Part shown: positions 45,797 through 53,578 of the stretch, one piece after another
Numbering within the stretch: the stretch's first letter is position 1
Layout of the letters: the number at the start of each line of letters is the position of its first letter
Assembly (NCBI RefSeq): GCF_900109135.1
Contig: NZ_FNYT01000017.1
Location: forward strand, 1-64,000
Direction: 5' to 3'
DNA: 64,000 bases
Source of the DNA: Trichococcus ilyis
GTDB lineage: Bacteria; Bacillota; Bacilli; Lactobacillales; Aerococcaceae
Notes under the pieces: generated by a model
Database searches by the model: none
The model's input: only the letters and a program-made list of their open reading frames with translations
What the model was told of the DNA's origin: nothing
Position numbers and translations under genes: made by a program

Positions 45797-46921
45797 TTAC
45801 TTTTTCGTTCGAGATGTTTTCTTGCGATGCATCCTTCGTGCCAGTTCTGCATTCACGTCCGCCACAATCGCTTTGGCGTTGCTGTTGAGGAGGCTCAGCT
45901 CTCCATGCAGGACTTCATGGCGGCTGTCTTCATAGGGAGCATCATTTTTGGCGGCTGTACAGACCGGATAGACCATGCCCTCTGCCGGCTGAAGGATTTT
46001 CTCCAGCACGATTTTGTGGCGCCAATCATCCCCGAAATCATAAGTGTAACGGGCGTGATCTTTTTCAACCACAAAGTGATCATGCAGGTGTTCCTCTTCC
46101 TCTGTGTAGCTGGTTTGCTCGTCTTTGAAAAAGAAGTTTGCGAATGTGGGATCGCTATCGGCGGATTCGATGGTAACATTTTTTTGCCGGATGCCATTCG
46201 ACTTTTGGATTATGAAATCATGCAGATGCTCATCTTGCCAATCGAACAGGATCTGGATGATTTTGTGCAGCTCCAGGAAAGTGCTGTTGCTGAGGACCTG
46301 AACTTTCCGCCAGACAGGGACGCCGACGTCTTCGAGCGTGATCTTGAATGAGTAGAGTTGTGTCGGCTTAGGTCCGGAAGTTGCTGTTTTAGTTTTTTCG
46401 GCGGATGTACCCAGTAACTGTGTCAAGCTATTCAACTTTTCTTTTAAATTGTCATAGCTTTCTCCACGCTCGGGGGACAAATCAACGATTTGGTTGAGTT
46501 GGGCCAATATTGTTGCTGCAGGAGATAATATTTTGTTCAGCGTGAGGGTATATTCATTTGGGCTATCCTGGACGGAGGTATACGCTGCGGAATCCCCGGT
46601 CTTCTTGAAATAGCTTTTAAGAACGACATCCTTTTCATATAAACAATCTGCAAAAAGACGGGTGCTCTCGGATTCATCGTTGTAATCAAAGGGATCTGCA
46701 TCAGCCTGGTCGGTGAAGGATTGCTGCTGAATTGTGGTACCGGATTGCTTTTTTCCGTTTGAGCGTATAATCCGGAAGGAATGATTTCTGGGGCTAATCT
46801 CTTTAAAGGCCTCCAAAACCTGTTGATGAAGTTGCTCAAATGTGGAATTTTCCTCGATCCAGATCATGCGTGTATTCAGTCCCGTAGAAAAATTTTTTTC
46901 TATCATCATTTCGTAAAACAC
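45797..46921 (-). CDS. Plasmid pRiA4b ORF-3 family protein
   Basis: A 374-residue protein. The C-terminal about 180 residues match the pRiA4b ORF-3-like domain: YSFKITLEDVGVPVWRKVQV near 195 and the acidic, aromatic YTYDFGDDWRHKIVLEKIL near 300. An N-terminal part looks like a diverged second copy of the same fold. The family is widespread in bacteria, often with mobile elements, and its biochemical role is unknown. Start is a GTG preceded by AAGGGGG on the minus strand. No transposase is adjacent, so recent transfer is not demonstrated. Confidence 0.82.
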   Translation of the reverse strand: MFYEMMIEKNFSTGLNTRMIWIEENSTFEQLHQQVLEAFKEISPRNHSFRIIRSNGKKQSGTTIQQQSFTDQADADPFDYNDESESTRLFADCLYEKDVVLKSYFKKTGDSAAYTSVQDSPNEYTLTLNKILSPAATILAQLNQIVDLSPERGESYDNLKEKLNSLTQLLGTSAEKTKTATSGPKPTQLYSFKITLEDVGVPVWRKVQVLSNSTFLELHKIIQILFDWQDEHLHDFIIQKSNGIRQKNVTIESADSDPTFANFFFKDEQTSYTEEEEHLHDHFVVEKDHARYTYDFGDDWRHKIVLEKILQPAEGMVYPVCTAAKNDAPYEDSRHEVLHGELSLLNSNAKAIVADVNAELARRMHRKKTSRTKK

Positions 46922-47233
46922 ATAAAAGCCCCCTTGGTAAGAACCGTCTTAGTTTGAGTGATGTTGTTTGTTCCCATCATACCCAATTAAGGATGCAGGA
47001 AGCAACCCGATTTTGCAATAGGGTATTCAAAAAAATGGCGTTGGCCTGTAGAAAGGCTGTGCTATCAACATGCACCAAAGTCAATTTTGTGACATGTTCA
47101 CATAGTGGATTGGGCCTTAGATGCAGGTGTATGATAGGGACATCGAAGGTTGCAACCATTTCGGAGATCTATTTATTTTTGATCGCTGTGCTTGTGATTT
47201 GTGGGATATTCTCTGAAAGAGAGGCTGATGAGG
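46922..47233. other. Intergenic region with a second TGTGA/TCACA palindrome
   Basis: Between divergent genes. TGTGACATGTTCACA (47088-47102) has the same half sites as the palindrome at 37653 but a 5-base spacer. I see no other gene, RNA or repeat here. Confidence 0.4.
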
Positions 47234-48301
47234 ATGTACGAGGATAATATTTTTGAGAGCCATGAGGAGACGGCACGAATGGTTTTTGGAGTGGACTGGG
47301 AAGAGGTATTGGATGGATTGCGTGATGACGGAACGCCGGAGGAACGATTGAACGAATTGGCTGCTCAGGATGGACGCTTTCCGTTTCTCGAACTGCATTT
47401 TCAGGAGCTGAGGTGTCTGAATCTGATGGATGAACAGCAATACGTCAGCGGAAATGAATCTGCAGCATTCTATAAAAGCATGGCGAATACATACGGCACC
47501 AGAGTGATTGATGGAACCGAATATGCCCTCATGGACAATTTCGCGTATCATTATTTTCATGAAATGCTGACGGTTGAGGCGGTGGACCGCCAAGGCAGGC
47601 AGTTCGTCATGATCTACGGCATGCCCGATAACTGGGAGGAAATTGAGCGTCAGGTAGAGGAAAAGGTCTGGGATCCCAGTGAGGAGGATGAAGTGGCGGC
47701 AGCTGATGGAACCGAGATGTGGGAGCACCCGGATATGGTTATCAGCATGATTGATTTCCGCAATGAAATCATCAACCGGGCAGCGCTTGAGTTCCGTAAA
47801 AATGGCGTCCCGTTGGAACTGCATTTCCTCTCCAAACGGATGTTTATTGACGATATGCTTGCTTCGAGGGCGGTCACGCATCAGATGCCTGGCATAATCG
47901 CGGCCTTTGAAAAGGTCTCCGCAAACTTCAGCGACGTCGACCATTTGGCGTTTTCGTTGGACGAGAAAAGGATCCGTATCTTTTATGCCGACATGGATGA
48001 AACGATCGACCATATGCTTACGGCTTGCGGGAGGATAGCGCACGGATCGGCAAAACAGGCCGGCATTGGCGAAATTTATTATGACACCTTCCTGGATCGG
48101 ATCGAACGCGCTCTTTTCGAAGGGATTTTCCTTGTCAACAAACCGACAGATGAATTGGCATTCGTGAGCGGGGTCGCGATGCAACGATTGGATGCGATTC
48201 GGGCAGGCGAACTGGAGTTGGAGGAACTGAATTTGGACGAGGTAAACCGCTTGATACTCAGTTTTCCGGAATTGCTGAATTTGGATTGGCTGTTCGTTTA
48301 A
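47234..48301 (+). CDS. Unrecognised acidic protein
   Basis: A 355-residue protein I do not recognise. It is rich in Glu, Asp and Leu, has no signal peptide or membrane segment, and appears mostly alpha-helical. Segments that might help recognition are DGRFPFLELHFQEL near 45, ALMDNFAYHYFHEMLTVEAV near 100 and VSGVAMQRLDAIRAGELELE near the C-terminus. The start is uncertain: I prefer the ATG at 47234, 9 bp after GAGAGG, over an ATG two codons earlier and a GTG at 47201. It is divergent from the pRiA4b-type gene with no clear partner. Confidence 0.75.
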   Translation: MYEDNIFESHEETARMVFGVDWEEVLDGLRDDGTPEERLNELAAQDGRFPFLELHFQELRCLNLMDEQQYVSGNESAAFYKSMANTYGTRVIDGTEYALMDNFAYHYFHEMLTVEAVDRQGRQFVMIYGMPDNWEEIERQVEEKVWDPSEEDEVAAADGTEMWEHPDMVISMIDFRNEIINRAALEFRKNGVPLELHFLSKRMFIDDMLASRAVTHQMPGIIAAFEKVSANFSDVDHLAFSLDEKRIRIFYADMDETIDHMLTACGRIAHGSAKQAGIGEIYYDTFLDRIERALFEGIFLVNKPTDELAFVSGVAMQRLDAIRAGELELEELNLDEVNRLILSFPELLNLDWLFV

Positions 48302-48314
48302 GAAAGTGAGGTTG

Positions 48315-48506
48315 TTAACGCTCGATCAATCCCTGTAGAGCTTTATCGTATTCAGCCATGGATTCAAACACACATGCTAAAAAGATTTTCGAATCATTCG
48401 ACGGTTGCTTTGATTGTGCGGAAAGCAATTTAGTTCGTGATTTTGATGAGAGCCGAATGATTCTGGCGGATGCTCTTTTGGCTGAGAACCGATTTATCTT
48501 TTTCAT
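48315..48506 (-). CDS. Possible small basic protein
   Basis: A 63-residue reading frame, lysine/arginine/serine-rich in its first half and ending in ESMAEYDKALQGLIER. Support comes from GAAAGG 9 bp before the minus-strand ATG and from the absence of any other feature between 48302 and 48675. No family is recognised. It could equally be a remnant or non-coding. Confidence 0.3.
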   Translation of the reverse strand: MKKINRFSAKRASARIIRLSSKSRTKLLSAQSKQPSNDSKIFLACVFESMAEYDKALQGLIER

Positions 48507-48675
48507 ACTGTTCACGCCTTTCAAAGAAGTGGATTTTAGGTATTCATAGCTTATCAGAAAACCTTAGCAATTGTATCACTATTTCCCCTCCCCATCTGAA
48601 AAACGCTTGTAAATTTGCCGTTATAATGGTACATTCTCATTATAATCTAATGTTCGTAGGAAAGAAGGTAACCCC

Positions 48676-49839
48676 ATGAATTACGTATTTATCTCCCCGC
48701 ATTTTCCCAGCAATTTCAAGAATTTCGTATTCGGTCTGAAGAAGGCGGGCGTGCATGTCTTCGGCATCGCCAGCGAGCCATATGAGTTGTTGGATGCGGA
48801 CTTGCGCGAGAGCCTGACGGAATATTATCGCGTCAATGATATGGAAAACTATGACGAAATGTTGCGCGCGGTGGCTTACTTGACTTACAAGCACGGCAAG
48901 ATGGACCGGATCGAATCGCACAACGAATACTGGCTGGCGCAGGATGCGCGCTTGCGCACCGATTTCAACGTGTTCGGCTTCAAAAACGAGGACATGGCCT
49001 TCGCAAAACTGAAGTCCGCCATGAAGGAAAAGTTCAGTGATGCCGGCGTCCGGGTGGCGCGCGGGCGCGTCATCGGCGACTACCACGATGCGCTAGGGTT
49101 GTGCCACGAATACGGCTTCCCGGTCTGCATCAAACCGGATTCCGGCGTCGGTGCAGCGGATACGCACAAAATCCGTTCCGAAGAGGAGCTCGGTCACTTT
49201 TTCCATGTGAAGAATCCTTACGAGTCCTACATTCTCGAGGAATTCATCGACGGGAAAATCGTCACGTACGATGGTCTGACCGATGCAAACGGGAATATCC
49301 TTTTTGATGCCACGCTGGTTTATGAAAAAGCCGTGCTGGAAATTGTGGAAAAGAATGCGGATATGTTCTACTATGTCGACCGCAATATGCCGGACGATCT
49401 GCGCGAAATCGGCACCAAGCTCGTGCAGGCTTTCAATGTCCGCGAACGCTTCTTCCATTTTGAGTTTTTCCGTCTACCCGACGGCAGCCTCGTTGCCCTG
49501 GAAGCCAACCTGCGTCCGCCTGGCGGGCATACGATGGATATGTGGAACTGGGCCAATGATGTCGATCTTTACGCCGCTTATGGCGAGCTGGTCGCGACCG
49601 GCCATTTCAACGCGCAGATGCACGCGCCTTACTATTGTTGCTACGTCAGCCGCAAAGGCGTCCATCCGTACCGCTTCACGCATGAGCAAGTGATGGCCCG
49701 TTACGGCGGCAATGTCGTCCTGTTTGAGGAGATGCCCGGCATTTTTGCGGCCATCATGGGCGATTTCGGTTACGTCATCCGTGCGGCAGAATATCAAGAA
49801 CTGATGGACATCATCCATATGATTTCCGTGACCGAATAG
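48676..49839 (+). CDS. ATP-grasp family ligase
   Basis: A 387-residue cytoplasmic protein with an N-terminal pre-ATP-grasp domain and an ATP-grasp fold. CIKPDSGVGAADT near 152, YILEEFIDGKIVTYDG near 190 and the Mg-binding EANLRPPGGHT near 276 mark the nucleotide site. The family joins a carboxylate to an amine or thiol through an acyl phosphate. The next gene, an esterase 15 bp downstream, is a probable partner; the pair may build and trim an acylated small molecule or peptide, but no product can be inferred. The ATG follows GAAAGAAGG. Confidence 0.87.
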   Translation: MNYVFISPHFPSNFKNFVFGLKKAGVHVFGIASEPYELLDADLRESLTEYYRVNDMENYDEMLRAVAYLTYKHGKMDRIESHNEYWLAQDARLRTDFNVFGFKNEDMAFAKLKSAMKEKFSDAGVRVARGRVIGDYHDALGLCHEYGFPVCIKPDSGVGAADTHKIRSEEELGHFFHVKNPYESYILEEFIDGKIVTYDGLTDANGNILFDATLVYEKAVLEIVEKNADMFYYVDRNMPDDLREIGTKLVQAFNVRERFFHFEFFRLPDGSLVALEANLRPPGGHTMDMWNWANDVDLYAAYGELVATGHFNAQMHAPYYCCYVSRKGVHPYRFTHEQVMARYGGNVVLFEEMPGIFAAIMGDFGYVIRAAEYQELMDIIHMISVTE

Positions 49840-49854
49840 ACTGGGGGAAAAAAG

Positions 49855-50607
49855 ATGCACGTAGAATATTCATCACAATGGAGCGGTCATTTGAACCGTG
49901 AGATGCGTTTCAATCGCTATGGACATGCCGGGAAACCGATCATCGTCTTCCCATCATCGGGAGGCAGCCACAACGAATACGCCGACTTCGGCATGATCGA
50001 AGCCTGCCAGTGGTTCATCGACCAAGGCTTGGTGCAGTTCTATACACCGGACAGCGTGGACAACGAATCCTGGCTGTGCGAATGGAAAAGTCCTTACGAC
50101 CGCGCCAACATGCACGAACGTTATGACCGTTATATCATCGATGAACTCATTCCGCACATCAAGTATCAGACCGGTTATCAAGGACCGTTGCTTACGACCG
50201 GCTGCAGCATGGGCGGCTACCACAGCCTGAACTTCTACTTGCGCCATCCGGATGCTTTCGATACCGTCATCGCCTTGAGCGGTTTGTATGATGTGCGTTA
50301 TTTCTTTGGGGATTACCACGACCGCAACGTCTACGAGAATTCGCCGATCGATTACTTGTGGAATCTGAACGATGGCTGGTTCCTCGACAAATACCGTTCC
50401 GGCAATATCATCGTCGCCACCGGCCAAGGCAACTGGGAAGAAGTCAGCATCAAAGACACCCGCAAAATCGAAGAAGCGCTGCGCTTCAAGAACATCCCTG
50501 CCTGGATCGATTTCTGGGGCTCCGACGTCCACCACGACTGGGAATGGTGGCGCGTCCAGATGCCGTACTTCCTGGGCAAACTGAATGAGCAAGGTAAATT
50601 GAATTGA
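49855..50607 (+). CDS. Esterase family alpha/beta hydrolase
   Basis: A 250-residue alpha/beta hydrolase of the putative esterase (esterase D-like) group. The nucleophile Ser is in GCSMGGYHS near 118, a candidate acid is in the segment around 195, and a C-terminal His lies in DVHHDWEWW near 223-228. There is no signal peptide, so the substrate is cytoplasmic. It is co-oriented with the ATP-grasp gene 15 bp upstream and preceded by GGGGG, so they are probably a two-gene operon. The hairpin at about 50618-50655 ends the unit. Confidence 0.85.
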   Translation: MHVEYSSQWSGHLNREMRFNRYGHAGKPIIVFPSSGGSHNEYADFGMIEACQWFIDQGLVQFYTPDSVDNESWLCEWKSPYDRANMHERYDRYIIDELIPHIKYQTGYQGPLLTTGCSMGGYHSLNFYLRHPDAFDTVIALSGLYDVRYFFGDYHDRNVYENSPIDYLWNLNDGWFLDKYRSGNIIVATGQGNWEEVSIKDTRKIEEALRFKNIPAWIDFWGSDVHHDWEWWRVQMPYFLGKLNEQGKLN

Positions 50608-50617
50608 GAAGAAACTA

Positions 50618-50655
50618 TCGTCCTTCCGGCATTTTGCTGGGAGGGCTTTTTTGTG
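50618..50655 (+). terminator. Terminator of the ATP-grasp/esterase pair
   Basis: The stem GTCCTTCC / GGGAGGGC with CGGC/GCTG inside is followed by TTTTTTG, 11 bp after the esterase stop. Confidence 0.75.
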
Positions 50656-50659
50656 CGTG

Positions 50660-50845
50660 GGGATGGATAACTCGCCGTTATCCATGTTTTTCGTCCGGCT
50701 ATAGCCCAAAACCATGAATAAATGAATTTTATCCATGTTTTCCATATGCCGGACGCGCAAAACCATGAATACTTTTCGGTTATTCGTCTTTTTTGTCTCC
50801 GAACTGCCAAAAACCATGGATAACTCGCTGTAATCCATGGTTTTC
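50660..50845. repeat. CCATGGAT hairpin array B
   Basis: Four consecutive hairpins with related arms. They are GGATAAC/GTTATCC (50665-50671, 50677-50683); an AAAACCATG-ATAAA pair enclosed by GTCCGGC/GCCGGAC (50693-50699, 50748-50754); a weaker GAATA pair near 50767; and the perfect 12-bp AAAACCATGGAT/ATCCATGGTTTT (50810-50821, 50833-50844). The array fills the space between the esterase terminator and the T-box leader. Compensating base changes between the units suggest that the folded form matters. Confidence 0.7.
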
Positions 50846-50970
50846 ACCATCAACAACAAACACGCTGTTCGCTTGTGCCTGTCAATCCTGTTCGGAATCG
50901 TGTGCTTTTCAGGCTGTGGCTGCGGTGGTAGACTTTGTCTATCAAATCAAAGCCATACAGAAAAAAGCAA

Positions 50971-51246
50971 AGAAGAGGAAAGTACTTGTTGGTTGGTCCT
51001 TCAGAGAGCTCTTGGTCGGTGGGAAAGAGCGGACGGCAGCACAGGAAAAATGGCCTCGGAGTTGATGCGCTGACAGGGAATCCTGCAGGCGCATCCGGAC
51101 GCCCCCGTTAGACAGGCAACGGTATCGAGCGCGGTAAAAGGCTCCGTACCGGTTGAGGCGGCCAGCGCAAGCTTTCCGCGAAAAAAGGTGGAACCACGAT
51201 GTCACTGTCGTCCTTTCTGGAAGCACTCCAGGAAGGGCGGCTTTTT
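50971..51246 (+). promoter_or_regulatory. T-box riboswitch
   Basis: A T-box leader is visible in full. Stem I has GAGG/CCTC below the specifier loop, AGTA (50981-50984) as S-turn, the AGAGAG bulge (51003-51008) and the distal loop GGTCGGTG (51014-51021). The T-box proper is AAGGTGGAACCACG (51185-51198). The antiterminator pairs AAGG/CCTT and ACGA/TCGT around the TGGAACC bulge; the competing terminator CTGGA/TCCAG with flanking pairs is followed by CTTTTT (51209-51246). Specifier candidates are ATG (51050-51052, Met, followed by a purine) or GGC (51052-51054, Gly). The TGGA bulge favours a tRNA with U73, such as Gly. Confidence 0.93.
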
Positions 51247-51263
51247 ATTTTGCACTTGGCTAG

Positions 51264-51297
51264 CTTCAGGGCTAAGCGAACCCATTCAGCTTTTCTA
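51264..51297. repeat. Half copy of the MITE-like element
   Basis: TTCAGGGCTAAGCGAACCCA and the following TTCAGCTTTTCT match the right end of the palindrome at 16102-16216 with three or four substitutions. It lies between the T-box terminator and the first gene. Confidence 0.55.
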
Positions 51298-51316
51298 AAT
51301 TCGAGGAGGAATACAT

Positions 51317-52363
51317 ATGACAGACAACAACAGAAAACAATTGATTTTTGACGCTTTCGACAACAAGGAAACGGAGCGTGTGCCGGTCGGATTTTGGTTT
51401 CACTTTGTTTTCGGTGATGCTCAATTCCGTGGTTTGGAGGACAGAGCGATTTTGGATCGAGTGATCGACGGACACAAGGAATTCTACGACGCCTTCAATC
51501 CGGATTTCGTGAAGATCATGAGCGACGGCTTTTTCGGACATCCGAGCCTGTTGGCAAAAACGATCGAGCAGGCGGATGACCTTTACAACGTGAAAGCGGT
51601 GGGACCGGATCATCCGTGGATCACGGAGCAGGTCAAGACGGTGAAACGGATCAAGGAATCCTTCAACGGCGAGATCGCAACTTTCTACAATATCTTTTCG
51701 CCGGCGAACTATATCCGCATCGCCTTCGAAGCGTGGGACAAGGATCCGGAAAAATTCCCCCGTTTCTTTGAAACCGAGCCGGAAGCTCTCGCGTTTGCGG
51801 CGAACGAAATTGCCAAGGATATCGCAGTCTTGACCCAAAAAGTCATTGAAGAAGCGGGCGCGGACGGCATCTACCTGAGCGTGCAGAATGTCCAAAGCAG
51901 CGCGGCGACCAAAGAAGCCTACCATAACTATATTGCGCCGAGCGAGTTGGCGGTGTTGGCGACGGCGAACCAAGCCAGCGACTACAACATTCTGCATATC
52001 TGCGGCTACGAGCATCACCAGAACGATCTGTCGTACTACCAGAACTATGAAGCGAAGGCCTACAACTGGGCGGTCCACACCGAAAAGATCAGCCTGAAGG
52101 AAGGCAAGGATTTCTTCGGCAACAAAGCGGTGATCGGCGGCTTCGACAACAACGCCGGCACGCTGTTGGACTCGGGGGACAAGGCGGACATCGCCCAATT
52201 CACAGCCGATCTGATCCAGGAAACGGGTGACAGAGGCGTCATCATCGGGGCTGACTGCACAGTCGATCCGCGGATCGGACTGGATCGCTTGGAATTGGTA
52301 AGGCAAACAGCTGTGGGTATCACCGGCACGAACCACAAACAAACGACGTCGCTGCAAAAATAA
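51317..52363 (+). CDS. URO-D-fold protein, probable zinc methyltransferase (1)
   Basis: A 348-residue member of the uroporphyrinogen decarboxylase superfamily. It carries His227-Ile-Cys229 (LHICGYEHH) and Cys314 (GADCTVD), the HXC...C zinc ligand pattern of MtaA/MtbA/CmuA-type methyltransferases. No haem genes are near, so a methyl transfer to a thiol is more plausible than haem synthesis. Its position directly behind a T-box links it to an amino acid, possibly methionine or glycine. The ATG at 51317 follows GAGGAGG. A second family member lies two genes on. Confidence 0.82.
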   Translation: MTDNNRKQLIFDAFDNKETERVPVGFWFHFVFGDAQFRGLEDRAILDRVIDGHKEFYDAFNPDFVKIMSDGFFGHPSLLAKTIEQADDLYNVKAVGPDHPWITEQVKTVKRIKESFNGEIATFYNIFSPANYIRIAFEAWDKDPEKFPRFFETEPEALAFAANEIAKDIAVLTQKVIEEAGADGIYLSVQNVQSSAATKEAYHNYIAPSELAVLATANQASDYNILHICGYEHHQNDLSYYQNYEAKAYNWAVHTEKISLKEGKDFFGNKAVIGGFDNNAGTLLDSGDKADIAQFTADLIQETGDRGVIIGADCTVDPRIGLDRLELVRQTAVGITGTNHKQTTSLQK

Positions 52364-52519
52364 AACGGGGCGGCAGGAGCGGTGTTCGCCAAAGCCGGTC
52401 AACCCTGATAGCAAATCGGTATTATTTTTAAAACATTCACCATGTTAGAATCAAGCACATAACTCAAACAGCCGTCTTCCGAAAGTGGAGGGCAAAGAAA
52501 GAAGGAAAGGAGGGGTCCC

Positions 52520-53578
52520 ATGGTCGGGATTGTCATCATCGGTTGCGGGGATGTTTCGAAACAGCGGCACGCCCCTCTAAGCCACAAAAGCGAAAAAGTC
52601 GAGCTGATCGGCTTCTATAACCGCACCATTGCCAAATCGGAAGCTTTCCAAAAGAAGTACGGCGGCAAAGTCTATCGGACCCTGGAGGAAATCTGGGAAG
52701 ATGGGACGGTCGACGCCGTCATCGTCGCTACGAACGAACAAATGCACAGCCCCATCACCATCGCCGCGCTGGAAGCCGGCAAGCATGTATTGTGCGAAAA
52801 ACCGATGGCGGACTCGGTGGAGGAGGCGGAACGAATGCGGCAGGCAGCCGAGCGGACGGGCAAAAAGCTGATGGTCATCCATAACCAAAGGCTGTATCCC
52901 GCGCACCAGCTGCTGAAAGAGCTGCTGACGGAAGGGGCGCTCGGAAAGGTCCATGCTTACCGCACAACCTTGGCCAACCCAGGCCAGGAAAATGACGGTT
53001 GGGGAACGGCATTCCCTGATTTCTACGACCGGATCGGCCATACGAACGGGGCTCTGGCGCAGGTGGGCGTCCACCGCATCGATTTGTTGAACTACTTGTT
53101 CAGCGAGGACCCCGTCGTTTCCGTGCTGGCTCAGACTGCGACGCAAGGCAAGCGGTTGGCTGACGGCAGCCCGGTCCCTTATGAGGATTATGCCGTGTTG
53201 CAGTTGCAGCATCGCTCGGGCATGCAAGGGACGCTGTTGACCCACTGGTTCGATTATTCGAACGAAAAACAGACCGTCGTATACGGCGAAAGCGCCACTG
53301 CCGTTACTTATGCGGACGGGCATCCGATCGCACTCTACCGCAAGAACGGGGAGAAGGCCTACTTGGATGATCCATCGCAGGACGGCTTATATGCAGAACC
53401 ATTGACGCCGATCATTGATAAATTCGTCGAAAGCATCGAACAGGACACGGTTCCCTTCGTTACGGCGGAACAGGGGGTAACGGCATTACGCATTCTCGCT
53501 GCAGCCTACCGATCGCAAGCAACGCAGACATGGACACCCATCGAACAGGAGGACGCACGATATGACAGAAACATTTAA
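52520..53578 (+). CDS. Gfo/Idh/MocA-family oxidoreductase
   Basis: A 352-residue NAD(P)-dependent oxidoreductase. The Rossmann domain has IIGCGDVSK at 6-14 and the family motif CEKPMA near 94; the C-terminal alpha/beta domain has GVHRID near 187. Members oxidise sugars, inositols or other polyols, or reduce imines. Placement between two URO-D-fold genes suggests a step in the same pathway, but the substrate cannot be named. The 156 bp before it contain no terminator, and its end overlaps the next gene by 17 bp. A GGAAAGGAGGGG ribosome site precedes the ATG. Confidence 0.88.
   Translation: MVGIVIIGCGDVSKQRHAPLSHKSEKVELIGFYNRTIAKSEAFQKKYGGKVYRTLEEIWEDGTVDAVIVATNEQMHSPITIAALEAGKHVLCEKPMADSVEEAERMRQAAERTGKKLMVIHNQRLYPAHQLLKELLTEGALGKVHAYRTTLANPGQENDGWGTAFPDFYDRIGHTNGALAQVGVHRIDLLNYLFSEDPVVSVLAQTATQGKRLADGSPVPYEDYAVLQLQHRSGMQGTLLTHWFDYSNEKQTVVYGESATAVTYADGHPIALYRKNGEKAYLDDPSQDGLYAEPLTPIIDKFVESIEQDTVPFVTAEQGVTALRILAAAYRSQATQTWTPIEQEDARYDRNI

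Noticed and set aside
45797-46921. Plasmid or transposon insertion around the pRiA4b-type gene
   Set aside because: The family name suggests it, but no transposase, integrase, terminal repeats or target duplication were found nearby.
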